Below, piece by piece: positions 24,507-39,884 of a stretch of DNA of 64,000 nt (the stretch's first letter is position 1; each line of letters starts with the position of its first letter). The notes beneath the pieces are model-generated. The model was given only the letters and a program-made list of their open reading frames with translations, was not told the origin of the DNA and made no database searches. The stretch comes from Trametopsis cervina (lineage: Eukaryota; Basidiomycota; Agaricomycetes; Polyporales; Irpicaceae), in NCBI GenBank assembly GCA_022385755.1, contig MU278350.1, forward strand, positions 624,972-688,971, given 5' to 3'. The translations under genes and the position numbers were made by a program.

Positions 24507-24906
24507 TTTGGCCTGGATTTGCGCTGCGATTTATTCGACCTGCTCTCGATAGCCACTTATCAGATCGTCACCGCGAAAAGGAAAATGCTCGTGCGCCCTC
24601 AGCCAGCACCAGCGCTCGTACCACGTGGCTCGTCCCCCGTGCTATTATCCTTCCCTGTACTGTACCAACGGACTGCATCCTCACTTGCCACCACTGCTCA
24701 GCTCTCCCAGCGCGGGCGAGAACAGTTGTATACCCCCAGCACGGCTCGTCGTCCACAGAGGCTTCGCTCGCACAGCGGATGACGGCAGAACGGCCAAATA
24801 GGCGCTGAGAGCAGTGGTGCTTGCCGCAGCTGTGATTTGACGGTGGACTTGACCGCCACCACCAGCTTGACCACGACGACCACGACGACGACGACGACGA
24901 CGCCAA
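24507..24906. other. Divergent promoter region, OLA1/secreted protein
   Basis: About 400 bp between divergent genes. Near its right end (about 24868-24903) is an ACG/CGA trinucleotide run immediately before the ATG of the plus-strand gene, probably in its 5' UTR. Confidence 0.5.
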
Positions 24907-25634
24907 ATGACGCACATATTGCTTTTATGTTTCTGTGTGCTAGCTCTTGCATGCTCTGTGCTCGCACAGTCTGTCACCGTCACCGATGCGTACGTCGTCT
25001 TGTGTACTTATTGCCGACCGTTACTCACACCAACCTCTACAGGGCTGGCAACACAATAGTGGAAGTGATTACCGTTGACCCGAGTATAGGGCTCCCGACA
25101 ACAATCCCTGTGCAAACTATACCTGCAGGCCAGCCTGCGCCTGTCTCTCCCGCTCTTCCGTCCACCCCAGCTCCTCCAACCGCCCCGGTCGTAACTCCCA
25201 CCGCCACCCCCACGCCTACTCCTACTCCAGTCCAACCAACAATACCCGATGGTCAGCAGGGCCCAGTCGGTGCACCCACCCCCATCACAGGTCCTGCAGG
25301 TGCAATAGTGTACACCTATACTACCACTGACGCAAATGGTGCGGTTTGATCTCGATCACACGACGTGCTTAGGCTAATTCTTGTCCTCTCTTCAGGTGCA
25401 TTTACCGCCATTGTTGACACGTTCACCCCTACTTCCCCAGCCAGCACACCATTCACTCCGACCGGTTCTGGCACTATACTTAACTACTCGCAATACTTGT
25501 CACTTGTCGGAACCAACACCGTACTCCCCCAGATCTCAGCAGGCCACTATCCTTCCATCTCATTCCCCCTCCTTAGCGCTGGAATCGCTGTTGCTGTAGG
25601 ATTCGCCGGTGGCTTAGGGCTATATTTTGCATGA
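24907..25634 (+). CDS. Small secreted or membrane-anchored Thr/Pro-rich protein
   Basis: Three exons: 24907-24989, 25043-25338 and 25396-25634. The product opens with a signal peptide (MTHILLLCFCVLALACSVLA, cut before QSVTVTDA). The middle is Pro/Thr/Ala-rich, with a TPTPTPV run, and then TYTTTDANGAFTAIVDTFTP. The C terminus has a hydrophobic stretch (about AGIAVAVGFAGGLGLYFA) reaching the stop, as in a tail anchor or GPI-attachment signal. No enzymatic domain is visible. This type is common in basidiomycete secretomes as uncharacterised, probably O-glycosylated cell-surface proteins. The start was chosen because it opens the signal peptide; the longer upstream in-frame alternatives lie in another frame. 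Confidence 0.75.
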
Positions 25635-25983
25635 TGCGTTTCCATGGACTTCCCTTTTGACTTGCTTTGTGTATCGATTTCGGCGCGGACTCTGTTATTG
25701 CAGTAGCCTAGCTTTTGTACATTCACGACTCTGACGAGCACGTAGCTGTGATTACCTGTTGGATGGAAATCATTCAATTATGCAAAGTGCTGTGACCACC
25801 GATCAGAATTGGCCATTTGTGATCACAACGCATGCATAAGCGCGCAAAGGGGCCCTTTAAAGCCAGCCACATTATCGACCGTTAGACTCTTTCAACCCCT
25901 CCCTTTGGTGCCATAATAAGAATCTTACTGTCATCAACCTCTTCCACTGGCAAAGCTGGCGACACCTACTAACAAACCTGTAG
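25635..25983. other. Spacer and unresolved 5' end of MED25
   Basis: About 350 bp. A strong branch point (CTAAC) and a TAG acceptor at 25981-25983 show that the first MED25 coding exon lies in here. The only candidate ATG is at 25832-25834, whose frame meets a stop unless a weak GTTAGA donor near 25880 is used. Confidence 0.5.
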
Positions 25984-28900
25984 CCAAAGCGAGCACGATT
26001 GTGGCAATCGCAATCCTATTGGACTCCTCGCATGCGCTCTCGTTAGAGTGGGGACGATTATTCACTCAATACGTGAGCCCTCTACTCACACGACTATGGG
26101 GGCTTTACGGGCAGATGGGTGTATGTTTCTCTCAAATTCGCGTCCAGTTTATGCTTAACAGGCTAGTCTTCTCGTGCTTACCAGTTCAGAATTGGCGTGG
26201 TATGCTACGCGCCACAAGCCACGCAACCTACCCCCCTCTTGTCTCGAACCTTCTTCGGATCTCCCCCTGTGATATTAAAAGACATTACTGTTGAAGGGGG
26301 TCCCCACGGGTTAGGACACACAAGTACAGGCGGAGGCAAGGGAATGGCTGTTCTTGAAGGGTTGGTTGCAGTGCTAGAGGTAAGTTGACAGGGTATGGTA
26401 TGCTCGTAGCAGCCATTCTCACAATACTGCGATATCTCAATTCAGCTATTCGATGTCCTTAAGGAAACTACACATACCAAGCCTGATTCTGTACCATTCG
26501 TGAGTTTCGCGGTACTAGCTACGCCGGACGAAATGCTAATATTAGCGGACAGAGGTCGTATGTTATTCATCTTGCCGCAGGCCTGCCTGACTCGGCGGAG
26601 AGACCTATGTGGAATGTATCCTCTGTCCTTGATGGGGTGACGTGGGACACCTTGCCGTCCGAGTTTCGCAAGGTCTGGTATCAACTGGCTTGTCACAGGA
26701 CGTTTCACTGACTCGGACGTAGAGAGATATTCATTATAGCTTGATACAAGTGCGTCCAATACCACGGCTGCACGAACTGTATAATTCGGTGCGATGGAAA
26801 ACTCAGCTGCTTTCTCTCATATGATTAACCCACAATGAGTAGATCGCCGGAACCGCCTCGCGCAATGCTTTCTTTGATGTATTTCCCGGACATAGCGTCA
26901 AGCTGATGGGCTATCCTGAGCCTGAGACAAGTATGAGGTCTCAACCCTCTCAGCGTTTTTCCATCTCAATACTTTTCTTTACCCAGACCCCAAACGCGTC
27001 GCTGAGACGGACGTGAGTCCAGAGAGCAAACGAGCACGGATTGCGTCGAAGCCGCATTCCTCCCCAACGACTGACAATGCCACCGCGCAGTCATCCAACA
27101 CTCCGAAAATCGCTCCCGCCAAGGTCAGGACAGCTAACACTGCAAAAGTACCAGCTTCCCCCACCGTCCCACAACCTCCAGCCATTGTTTCACAGCCTCC
27201 ACCCGCCCCAGTTCCTGTTCTGCGGCCGCCATCTGCTCCATCTGCTCCATCTGCTCCCTCCGTCCCCTCCGCTTCATCTGCTCCAGTCGCTTCAGGAAGC
27301 ACCACCGCTACACAGCCTCCGAGTGCGTCCATTGCGCCAGCAGCATCTACAAGCACAACTGCCTCTGTACCTCCGGAGGCGCTACCGACGTCAACGCCTC
27401 AAGCCACCAACGTCGCTTTGCAGAAGTTCATGGAACGGCTGAAAGCATCCGAGGCTAAAATGGCTACTGACGCCCACCTGGCTGACGTCGCTGAGGCTGA
27501 GGGGCGGCACGAGGATGCAAAAGCACTGAGAGAACAGTTGCATAACACAAAATTATCACTAGCGAAAGTCAGGGACGCTTTGAAGAAGAACTGGGAAAAG
27601 CATAAACAGACGCAAGAGAAGGGAGGACCCGGGCCTAGTTCGTCGACATCTAGTGGCCCAGCAAACGTTTCTCCGAAGAAAGAGCCGATGTCGGTACAAA
27701 TACCACCACCCCCTACAACCACCCTTCCCCCGGCTGTACCTCCATCTCGACCTACGGCGCCTGCATCTCAACCTCCTGCTGCATCGCCCATACGACTGCC
27801 CGCTCAGATTGCACCTCACCAGCAAGGTACCCCTGCAGGACCACCTATGGGGCCCCCAGCGGCATCGCCGCGTGTAGCTGCTCAGATGCAGAAGCTAATT
27901 GAGCAGCGCAATCGAACCCCGCATATGCCTCCATCAACAATTCCTGGACCGCCAGAGCAAGGTCCATCAGTGAACCGCCCCATGAACAACCAAGTGCCAC
28001 ACTGGAAAGGACTATTGACTTGGTCCGGGTCGGATTCCGAGACGCATGTTCGCAGGGATATGCAAGCCTCCGTGGCCATGTTACCCAATCGAGGTGCAGA
28101 GACTCTGTCAGTTTTACATAACCCCTTCTGCTGGCCCGTACTCACGAACTTGTGCTGTTTTATAGAGGTCTTGAGCACTGGCCACACTCAATGGCCATCG
28201 CTCCGTCCAGAGAGCGCGCTGTCTCTCCACCTGTTTTGCAAGAGTGGCTCAAGAAACACCAATGTACGCTCCTCAATCTTGCGCCAATACCGCAGAGCGC
28301 GGAGACGAAAGCCCTGAACGAGGATTGTTTCAAGACTCTGTTCCGACTATTAACTGAGAAAGGAATTGTAAGTTTTCCATATTGGGCGAGAGAAGGGTTT
28401 CTCTAATCTCATATACTTCAGTATGCAATAGCCGCTTGGAGTACTCAAGGAGGCCCATTGGAAAATAGGCTGCTGATATTTCCGATACAGAAGGGGTTGT
28501 ATGCAGCTTACTTCCACACGGCTGGAGGCATGCCAGAGCTACCGAAACCCATAACAGACATTCCTCGTGACCCTGCTCAGATGGCAAAGTGGAAGGAAGT
28601 GTTTACGAAGCTTAGTCCCGATCAGCAGGCTACGTTGATGTCCTTGCCTCCCGATAAACGGGTTGCATGGATTCAAAGTCTCGCCGTTCGCCAGCAGCAG
28701 CACCTTCTACTCCAGCAGCAACAACAGCAGCAGCAACACTTGCAGCAGCAGCAGCAGCTTCAGCATTTTCAACAACAGCAACAGGTTCAAGCAATGCCTA
28801 TGCAGCAAGACCCTGCCCTGACTGCTATGCAAGCTATGGCCGCCCACCATGCATTCCCTCCACAGCAGATGTCTAATCCTATGATGAACGGATTCCCAGG

Positions 28901-29090
28901 TGGTCTGCCTTCTCAGGGGATGCAATTACCCCACGGAGTATCGACAATGAATTTTAACATGCCGCAAATGGCCCCGCATGGTCTACACCAGCGTACGCCC
29001 AGTGGTAATGGCCTTCCTATGGGTCAAAATCTCCCGCCAGGTGTCAGTCGGGAGATGCTGCAGTCGTTCATGAACAGAAATGCTGGCTAA
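25984..29090 (+). CDS. MED25: Mediator complex subunit 25 (VWA domain), 5' exon unresolved
   Basis: Mediator subunit that contacts transcriptional activators. The N-terminal von Willebrand A-type domain reads VAIAILLDSSHALSLEW, FRIGVVCYAPQATQPTP, GGGKGMAVLEGLVAVLELF, SYVIHLAAGLPDSAERP and IHYSLIQVRPIPRLHELY. A nuclear-type basic patch (ESKRARIASK) follows, then a Pro/Ala/Ser-rich linker with a short coiled coil. The C-terminal activator-interaction-like module begins WKGLLTWSGSDSETHVRR and continues GLEHWPHSMAIAPSRERA, YAIAAWS and LLIFPIQKGLYAAYF. After this is a polyglutamine/Met-rich tail, stop 29088-29090. Introns near 26118-26185, 26380-26445, 26498-26552, 26675-26730, 26780-26840, 26932-26986, 28111-28169 and 28367-28422 join cleanly. 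The start codon was not found with confidence. Confidence 0.88.
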
Positions 29091-29511
29091 TAATTGTATC
29101 TCATGACGAGAGGTTCGATGTAGTTCTAATTCGTGTATCATATGCCCTTTGAGTGGCCTCTGCAATCAGATATATAGTTCAGTCGGTGTACGTCGCGGCG
29201 GCTGGTTGATTATTGAATTTGATCACGTGCGTTCGACACCACGTGGATTTCCCGAGTTTAGAAATGTTTGTAGGCGACCAACTCGGCGCACGAACTCTCA
29301 CTTTCGCCTTGCTCGTCGACCTAGCCTGTTGTGCCCGACTGTCTCCCCGTCGTTTCCCCTCCCCACGACGCGACTTTCACGAATATTGACGCATCAAATA
29401 TACCGGGTCTCGTCTCCTAGCTTTTCATTTTGCCTCATTTCGCGTCGCTGTTTCATAGGATCCTGTTCTTGATCTACGGCGGAGTCCTTTATTCAGGCTC
29501 CAGTAATTCGC
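29091..29511. other. Intergenic spacer
   Basis: About 420 bp between two plus-strand genes. C/T-rich stretches around 29330-29450 are typical of fungal promoters and precede the next start. No coding signal seen. Confidence 0.5.
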
Positions 29512-32500
29512 ATGCCTCCTCGCCGGAACCAGCCTGCATCCACTTCCGCCCGTGCCTCTCCCAATGTCGCATTCAGAGAAGCCTCGCTGATACTCTCATC
29601 TGATCCCTTGTACACCGAGAACATCCAAACCCTTCGACGATGCTGGCAATGGGCAGCATGTGGCCAATTCTTCTACACATTCGCACAATTGCTCCAGATG
29701 CCAGACGTTGCTTTATCGGTGAGTCTACCAGTTTGTTATTGCATACGTCTAGGACATCTCGTCTATTGTGTTCGTGTTTGCTGAAGTGACGATACTCATA
29801 CGCAGGACGTCGAGGACGACCTGGCACGCGGCACGGATGTTTACCTCCCCCGAATAATGCTCAGATTGCTGCTGACTATGTCCCAAGACCGTAAATTGAC
29901 GTGAGTATCTATGTATTGCCCCATGGACATCTCGTGCTCATCTCCGGCTAGCCTGGACAATTGGCAGACAGCATTCCGTAAACAATGTATGAAGCGTGGT
30001 GGCCAGTATAATCCTCTTGGTCCTGAGCCTGTCGTCCCTGAAGAGGATTTATATTCGCCTGTCAACGAGGCATCGGACTCAAACATTGACGTGAAGGCCG
30101 AGGCGGACAATGCATCTGCTGTACCCGAGCCTGAGCCTGACGACGCGGATGAACCAGATGCGCCCGGGACGGCGATCACGTCTGTAGCGGAAAACCAGAC
30201 GGAGGAAGGTATCAAAGAAGAGCACGAGGGTCAATCGGAAGGCCAACGACTGTTGGAGGATCCGGATGGCAAAGGTGATTGTTCTGTGGAGAGCAAGACT
30301 TGGGCAGACCTGTCCATGAAGCAGAAACTTGTGGCACTCCATATGCTCACTGAGTGGCAATTTGATAACCCGATCCGTCTCCGACAGCAGATGAAGGACG
30401 ACGGAGACTCCGGACACTGGGTACGTAGCATTTCACACCTGAGCCACTAGACATGCTAAATCCTTGCAGCGGATTGAGCCCATAGGATATGACGCCAAAA
30501 CGAACGCTTACTGGCTCATTGGAGGCACGTCAGATCGGATAAATCTTGCAAACACCCCCAGACTGACCCATTCCTCGCAGCGGATCGGCTATGGATACAG
30601 CGCGCTCTACCCAAGCCCCCAAGGGTAACAAAACGCAAACGTGCCCCGCCTGCGAAGAAGACGAAATCCAAAGCCTCAACGAGTAGAGTCGTGGAACCAG
30701 ACTCTGACTCTGAGCCTGAGCCTGAGCTCGAGCAGAAAAAATCAGTCAAGCGAACCCGTACTGCAACTGGCAGAGCGTCTCGTGGCAAACCTGTAGCAGA
30801 GGGCTCGTCCCCATCTGGTAGAGGGGCTCGCGCAGCGAAGCTTCAAGCTAATAAGAAGCTGGATGCTCAAGCCAAGGAATTGGCGGAATTCCAACGTCAA
30901 GCCGCGCTGCTCTCCAGTCCATCCAAGTCTCTTTCCCGTCCTACTCGCGCCACCCGTGCAAGCACGAGAGTTGAAGTGCAAGCGAGTCCTTCTTCCAAGA
31001 GACTCACCCTGGGTACCCGGGCCAGTGCTCGACTCCGTGGTTCTGGACGGGACTCTGACGATGAGTGGCAACAAATTCCCGATGAGTGGCTGGCCAACGG
31101 GGGTACTGCCTCCCCACCTGCCGCAGGTCGTCGCACAAGAAGTAAAGGAAAGGCCAAAGCAAATCATGAACAGGAGGAAGGGGAAGTCCAGTCTACAGAC
31201 GAGATAACTCACGCCGGCCTCGGTAGTGACGACGCCATCAGTGAACTCACCGAGCTCTCTGATGATTCACAGGATGATATGGCGGACCATGGTGACTCTC
31301 TAACAACAAAGCCTCCAGAGCCGGAGCCACCAGTAAGTAGCAAAGCTAAAAAATCTGGTAAATCCGCCTTAGAGAAATCGATGGAGGATCCTCACAAGCA
31401 TACCCCTTCTGTTGATATACCAAAAGATTTCATAGAGTGGGAGACAGTCAGTGTCTGGTGCTATACATCGAAGTACATGGCGTTGACTTTCTCTCTTGCA
31501 GATATGCGTAACCTTACCTGAATGGGAGGCGATGAGTGATCGTTTCGCAGGGGCCACTCACTACTCGGAGAAGGCTCTGCATAAAGTCCTATCTCAAAGC
31601 ATAGCCCCGATCATAGTTGCGGAGTTAAGGGTAAGTGGTTTTAGTCTGTTTGCAGTCCCTATTTAACGTCTCAGCAGGAAGCCGAGCGCAAACGCAAAGT
31701 AGAAGAAGCCGTCGTTCACCGTAAACGCTCCTCTCGCATTGCATTGAAAGAGACAGAAAAGGAGGAGGCACGTCTTGCTGCTTTACATAGGGCGGAAGAG
31801 CAGGAAAAGCTTGCCCGAGCTAGACGTCAGGAGGCAAGGGCGAAAAAGGAGGAAGCGGAGCGAGAAAAACGGGAGCAGGCGCGTGAGCAACGCCGTCTGG
31901 AAAGAGAGGCACGTGAGCGAAAGATACAAAATCGCAATGAGCCCAAGGAACAATCCACGTGAGTACTCTCATGCTGGTATTACGGTCACCCTCCTTAGCT
32001 GTGAATAGTGGCCCGTCCAGCGCTCACTCAACTCCTGTACCTGTTGCGGAGCCAAGAGGACTTTCACTCAACGGCGTTCATATACCAACGCCTTTGCAGA
32101 TGAACCGGTCAACTCACAATAATGTCCGGAGCAATGATTGGGTGCTAGATTGTGAGATATGTGGGAAAGGTGGCATCAACGTAGTACGTGATACCATATG
32201 CACTTTTGCCTGTGCTGACAAAACCCAGAAGGATACATCGCCCATGGTGTCTTGTGGAATCTGTGGAAGATGGCAGCACATCGATTGTCACGACATTGCA
32301 GATCGCAATGCAGGATATGCTAAGCGTAATTGGAACACACATCAATTTATCTGTCAAGGATGTCGTGCGGTACAGCCCCAAAGAATTGGTAACGGGAGTC
32401 AAAATCGACACAATGTTCGGGCCCCGCCTGTAGACGGCTGGCCCCAGCCTCACTCTCAAAAGACCATTCTACAGCCTTCACACGCATATTCACACCCACC

Positions 32501-33242
32501 ACCCGACATGCGCTACTCTCAGCAACCGCCGTATGATCATCCCATGGGTTATGGGCAACAGCCATATCCAATGCAGTCTGCCACTGACGCTGCAATGTAC
32601 TCCAGAGGAGTTCAACGCCACTCACAGGGATTTTCGCCTTATCAACCAGACCGACTGGGATTCCCCTCGAGTACGCCTGCCCCTCCTCTCGGATGGTCAA
32701 ATGGCCATTCCCCCATCGATGGCCGACGCCTTCCGGACCAAGGAATCTACAATAGTGCCCGTGCTGGCTCCTCGTTTGCAGTTGGCCGACAGACGGCACC
32801 TTACCAAGCGAGCATCCAGAGCCCCGCGTCTCAAAATGGCCCCCTTATTCCTTCGCAGTCGTATGAAAGACTGCACGACAATCACTCATTTTCTCGTGCA
32901 CCCGATGTCCAGGAGTATGTGCAAGCACCCGAAACGCAGACGCTACATCGGCCGCTGGACACCCACTACACCAGAGCGGTACAGCCGTACCCGTCGAATG
33001 GTAGCTGGCATCACACACCTGCTTCAGCCTTTGGGCTTGGACAAAGATCTGCTAGTCATATAAGTGCTGCGGAATCGCTCGCGTATATGCAAGAGTCCAC
33101 ACCGAATCTCCCAGTCTGGCAGGGGACTTCACATGTTCATATGAACGGCGGGCTACACTCAAATCCTTCGCCGACGATGATGCACCATAACTCCGCCATG
33201 AGTAATGGTCGCGGGTCGTCTTATCAATTCCCTGCCTCATAG
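29512..33242 (+). CDS. DDT/WHIM and PHD-finger chromatin protein
   Basis: Probable subunit of a chromatin-remodelling complex, resembling ISWI/CECR2-type accessory proteins. The N-terminal DDT-like region has TLRRCWQWAACGQFFYTF and LPRIMLRLLLTMSQDRKLT. A WHIM-type motif follows, RIEPIGYDAKTNAYWLIG then ADRLWIQRAL, interrupted by a GC-AG intron (30525-30580). The middle is a long basic/acidic disordered region, then a highly charged Arg/Lys/Glu coiled coil (31680-31960). A PHD finger follows: CEICGKGG, VSCGICGRWQHIDC and FICQGC, giving Cys4-His-Cys3 zinc ligands. The Gln/Pro/Ser-rich tail ends at a TAG (33240-33242). Start ATG at 29512 gives MPPRRNQPAS. The exact yeast counterpart (Ioc2-like or other) is uncertain. 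Confidence 0.85.
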
Positions 33243-33390
33243 TTACGAATTACAGCACGAACATATATTAGCCTTCATTGTAGAGTACCATCTTTCGGAA
33301 TTCTCTGTAATATCTGCCACTTTTGACTTCGCAGGACAAGTGGTATCCACCGTCAAACAGTATATTGTGACTGAGCCGTTATCACAGCTG

Positions 33391-34195
33391 TTACGCAAGC
33401 AAGCGTTTTTTAGCTCTTGCTTTGGCGGACTTTGAGAGCTTGCGCAGGTTGGGTTTCTGGTACCTGAACGACTGAAGTGTTAATTCTGTATCGATTCATG
33501 TCATACACCGATGCTCACGTAGTGCTGTGGCCGTATATCATATGGGGCAGCTGACTACGACACAGTGTGATTTTGAGATACGCAGTTCTTCTTTTCAATT
33601 TCGGGCTGCGATGGACATTTCAACAGCAGCAGAGGTGCCAACTAATGCGAGTCTACTCACTAGTTTTTGCCAGCTAGAGCTAGAGCAATAGAACGAGTCC
33701 GCTCCGCTTCTGGATCAGTTGGTGCGCCCTCTTCAACCGGAGGATCAAAGGTCTTCAGTTCGTTATATTGGTATAGGCCAGACAGACAACCTTTCTCCGC
33801 CAGAGATAGATCTAGCTTCTTGAGATACTCTCTTTTGATAATTTCCACGACCGAAACAAGACGAGGCACGTTCGCCATGGGCGAATGCATACGCTCCCTT
33901 GTGTCAAGGGAAGCTGTGTTACTGTGCTCTGGAGGACAGGAGGGTGTTGACCTCGACCCGTCTGACGCGGAAGACTCGTTCTTCAGCGGAGGCAAAGTAT
34001 GAAATGTCAACGGCTGGCTTTCATGTTTCTGCGCAGGATAGTAAGCATTGGTTTGGACCAGTCCAATGCGCAAGGACTCACCTCAAAAAAGGCAAGCGCA
34101 AAATCAACCCACGAGCTGATTTTGCCATGGGAAGTTATTCGAATATTGTGTGCTTGCTCTGCTGCATGAACATTCGTAGACAAGGCTTCCACCAT
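33391..34195 (-). CDS. Alba-domain-like nucleic-acid binding protein
   Basis: Small basic protein resembling the Alba/RNase P-MRP Rpp25-like group, which binds RNA or DNA. Spliced order: MVEALSTNVHAAEQAH, IRITSHGKISSWVDFALAFF, a 53-nt intron, LTFHTLPPLKNES, a Ser-rich insert, VPRLVSVVEIIKREYLKK, SGLYQYNELKTF, then NYPKLKRRTAYLKITLCRS and a basic tail LRKLSKSAKARAKKRLLA. Two small introns near the end (one from a GTGAGT donor at about 33656, one about 33440-33490) are needed to reach the last exon; unspliced, the third exon would stop early at GKN. Start ATG 34193-34195, stop 33391-33393. The frame is open a little further upstream, so an extra N-terminal exon is possible. Confidence 0.75.
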
Positions 34196-34765
34196 ACGTG
34201 ATACAATATATGATGCAAATGCGGTAGCCTGGTATATAATCAGTTTCTGTTGAATAGTTTACAGAAGTCTCGATTGTCACCGTGTGCCCACGATTTTGAA
34301 CCAGTGGATCAATGGTGGCGAGTGGAGAGTGAATGGCAGGCGCCCGTTTCAAACAGTTAGTAGAGCGTTAATGCAATATCAAGCACCGACTCGGATGTAC
34401 AAGTTTCGCACTAATTACATGAGTATTGCACGCATCGAGCACTTGCGTTTCTGCTTACTGCCGCTCAATGGTGGGCGCAGAAGTGTTGTAGCATTCAGGA
34501 GCCTGCTTTGTGCATTACGCTCCCAGGTGCTCCTCAACAGTCCGCAATGTCATTCTGAGAGGGCTCACAGTGCTGACAGATTATCTATCTCTTACTTTGG
34601 CTTTAAAATCGTCCAACAGTGGGCTGGTTTAGGGGAAATCCTGGTCACAAAAGGCAATTACGGAGATAATTGACGATGCTTCTATGCTACGAAATTTATC
34701 TAGCAAATGATCGTGATGTGCACATGTGTAGAATGCGGAAGACTACTAAGTAACGCGGGTCAAAG
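34196..34765. other. Intergenic spacer
   Basis: 570 bp between the stop of glutaryl-CoA dehydrogenase and the Alba-like start, both minus. A plus-strand frame at 34284-34673 lacks an ATG start and family similarity. Nothing else recognised. Confidence 0.5.
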
Positions 34766-36802
34766 CTAATTTGCGAAGGCTTGTATCCCAGTCATAGCCT
34801 TGCCGAGAATCAACGTGTGGATGTCCTACGTGCTCCGTGGTCAGTGGTCAGATCAAATAGCCCAATAGGTACTGACATAGGTTCCCTCGTAGGTGTTAGT
34901 AACCTGGAGGTTGGCAACATGTCGTCCGACGTGATATCTGTCGAAACACATGTTATCAGGAACAGAATGTAAACCTAACTCCACTTACTCATCAGCACAC
35001 GCGTTTCCACCAAGGATATCAAGAACCCGTCGTGCGTGCTCCAGAGCTTTACCACAATTATTGCGTTTGACGATACTGATCATTTCGGGCGCAAGCAAGC
35101 CTGCGTCCTTCAAACGGCCAACCTATGAAGATAGGCGTTGTTAGGGAGTTGTAAGACCCAGCAATGCAAGACTAACTTGCAAACTGGCATGCAAGCCTAA
35201 CACCGCTTCGGTTTGTGCATCGACCAGCTTCTTCTGCACAAGCTGAAAGGAGGCTAAAGGACGGCCGAACTGATGGCGATCGAGGGCGTACTCTCGAGTT
35301 CTTGTGACACAATCTTCTAAAGCGCCAATAACTCCCCATGCAATGCCGAATCTGAGACCACTCATTCTGAGAAACCACCGGGCAAGAATGTAGCCCTTTT
35401 GGACGCACCTTGCATTGTTCAGACAACCGAACGGTGCTCGAAGACCCTGTCCATTTGGCAGAAGAGAATCATGGCCTACTCGGACATTATCCATGAAGAT
35501 CGACCCCGTAATAGAACAACGCAGCGCAAGCTTGTTCTTTATAGCTGGCGCCGCTAGGCCTTTCGTGCCCTACGTGAAAGGTCAATTCAAGAACGATAGA
35601 AAAGCATGTTCGAGTGCCTACCTTCTCAATCAAGAACCCGCGGACCTGGTCATCCCATTTACACCGCGCCCATATGACAAAAACGTCTCTGACATTGAGA
35701 AATGAGGAGGGGGGATATTTCGAAATTAGACGGAACATACGCAACCGGCGCATTGGAAATCCATGTTTTCGCACCATTCAGTACGAAACCACCGTCAACT
35801 TCCTCAGCAGTGGTTTCCATCCCCGCCGGGTCTGATCCATGATTAGGCTCAGTTAAACCCTGTGCAACAAGACAGTGTTAGTTGCGAAGCCTGTCGCACA
35901 AAGTATGCAACGCACAAAGCATCCTGTGATCTCGCCCTTTGCTGACCAGTGTGTTGGTAAATTGGTAAATATGAAGCTGATAGCAAGCACAAAGTTGAAG
36001 CAGAACGTTACGCACCGAGTCGCGGGAGATATCGTTCCCTTTGAGCATCGGTCCCATATGCAAATATAGGATACATAACCAAAGAGGACTGTACGGAGTA
36101 TGTTGAACGATATCCTGAGTCAACCCTGCATAACAACATGAAGTGGAGAATCTAATGAAAATGACGTGGGCTAACCTTTCAACCTCGCGAGCAATCAGGC
36201 CATAGGCGACACTGCTAACCCCGGCACAACCATATCCTTCGATAGTGGGCCCAAGTAGACCGAGTTCGCCCATTTCTGGAATGATCTTAGGATCGAACTC
36301 TGTAACGAGAAAAGATTCAACAAGTCGAGGGACTTGCATAGTTTCAGGCGCTCTTACCCTCGGTTCGCTGAGCATGGAGCACGCGAGGTAAGAGTGATTC
36401 CTGTTTGCACATTTGATGGAGCTCAAGAATAAAGACAGAGTGAGCACTAACCTGGCAGAAAGCGTAGGCTGTGTCACTGTAGCACTGTGTAAGCAAGCAT
36501 ATATACTAATGAGTCCAAAGCCTTACCGTATAGCTTTCTCTTCCTCTGTTAATAGGCTATCGATATTCAAAGGGTCCTAAAATATTTTACTGTAAGCACT
36601 CCTAAGCCTTTCTGTACGGATAGATAACCCACCGCGGGATCATATTTTACAAACTCTGCCATATGTGCGTCAGCGTCAGATACATTCGCTGCGTGAAATG
36701 CTACTGACTGTTCGTAGACGAGGTGAGGCTTCGAACGAGACCAGCGGTCAGTGAACGGCTATGACCACGTCGGGTGAGACGACAAGCAGCAACGAACGAC
36801 AT
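34766..36802 (-). CDS. Glutaryl-CoA dehydrogenase, mitochondrial
   Basis: FAD-dependent acyl-CoA dehydrogenase that converts glutaryl-CoA to crotonyl-CoA and CO2 in lysine and tryptophan breakdown. The N-terminal exon encodes an Arg/Ser-rich mitochondrial presequence ([18 protein letters not shown]). A 53-nt intron leads to KFVKYDPA, another to [17 protein letters not shown]. Core motifs are [64 protein letters not shown] and [20 protein letters not shown]. The catalytic base Glu lies in [20 protein letters not shown], split by a short intron. The protein ends GIQAFAN with stop 34766-34768 and no peroxisomal SKL signal. Length and order fit human GCDH. Many introns of about 50-70 nt. Confidence 0.93.
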
Positions 36803-37170
36803 GCTGCAGAGGATACGAAGTGGTGGAATGTCAAGTGCCACTACTGCAGAGTAGGTGTGGTTCACTCATGAGCGCATGAGCACGGGATCAAGGGTGGCCG
36901 GAAGGAACATCCCCGACGCATGTACCAAATGTGGGACAACCGCGTTCAAACCGTGATCCTCACATTATCTCACGTGCCTAATGCAACAAACAACAATGAC
37001 CAGAAATGCATCGATTATACAGGAACGCTATAAGTGCAACACGATTACTAACGGCTTCGAAAGTCGCCAGGAGCTAAGATGGTCATGGGAGTATCATGAA
37101 GGAACGATCATTACGGGGCAGGGAACTCGGCGCAGATGCAATGAGCAGAACGGCAAAGGTGCGGCCACAT
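36803..37170. other. Intergenic spacer
   Basis: About 370 bp between the DBP2 stop and the glutaryl-CoA dehydrogenase start (both minus). It contains the dehydrogenase promoter; no coding frame recognised. Confidence 0.5.

Positions 37171-39884
<2,714 letters not shown>

Noticed and set aside
27041..27442. Second open frame overlapping MED25 in another phase
   Set aside because: Shadow of the Pro/Ser-rich coding sequence; such biased composition keeps alternative frames open.
34284..34673. A 129-codon plus-strand frame between the Alba-like and glutaryl-CoA dehydrogenase genes
   Set aside because: It starts with GTG, not ATG, and its sequence shows no domain or compositional sign of coding.
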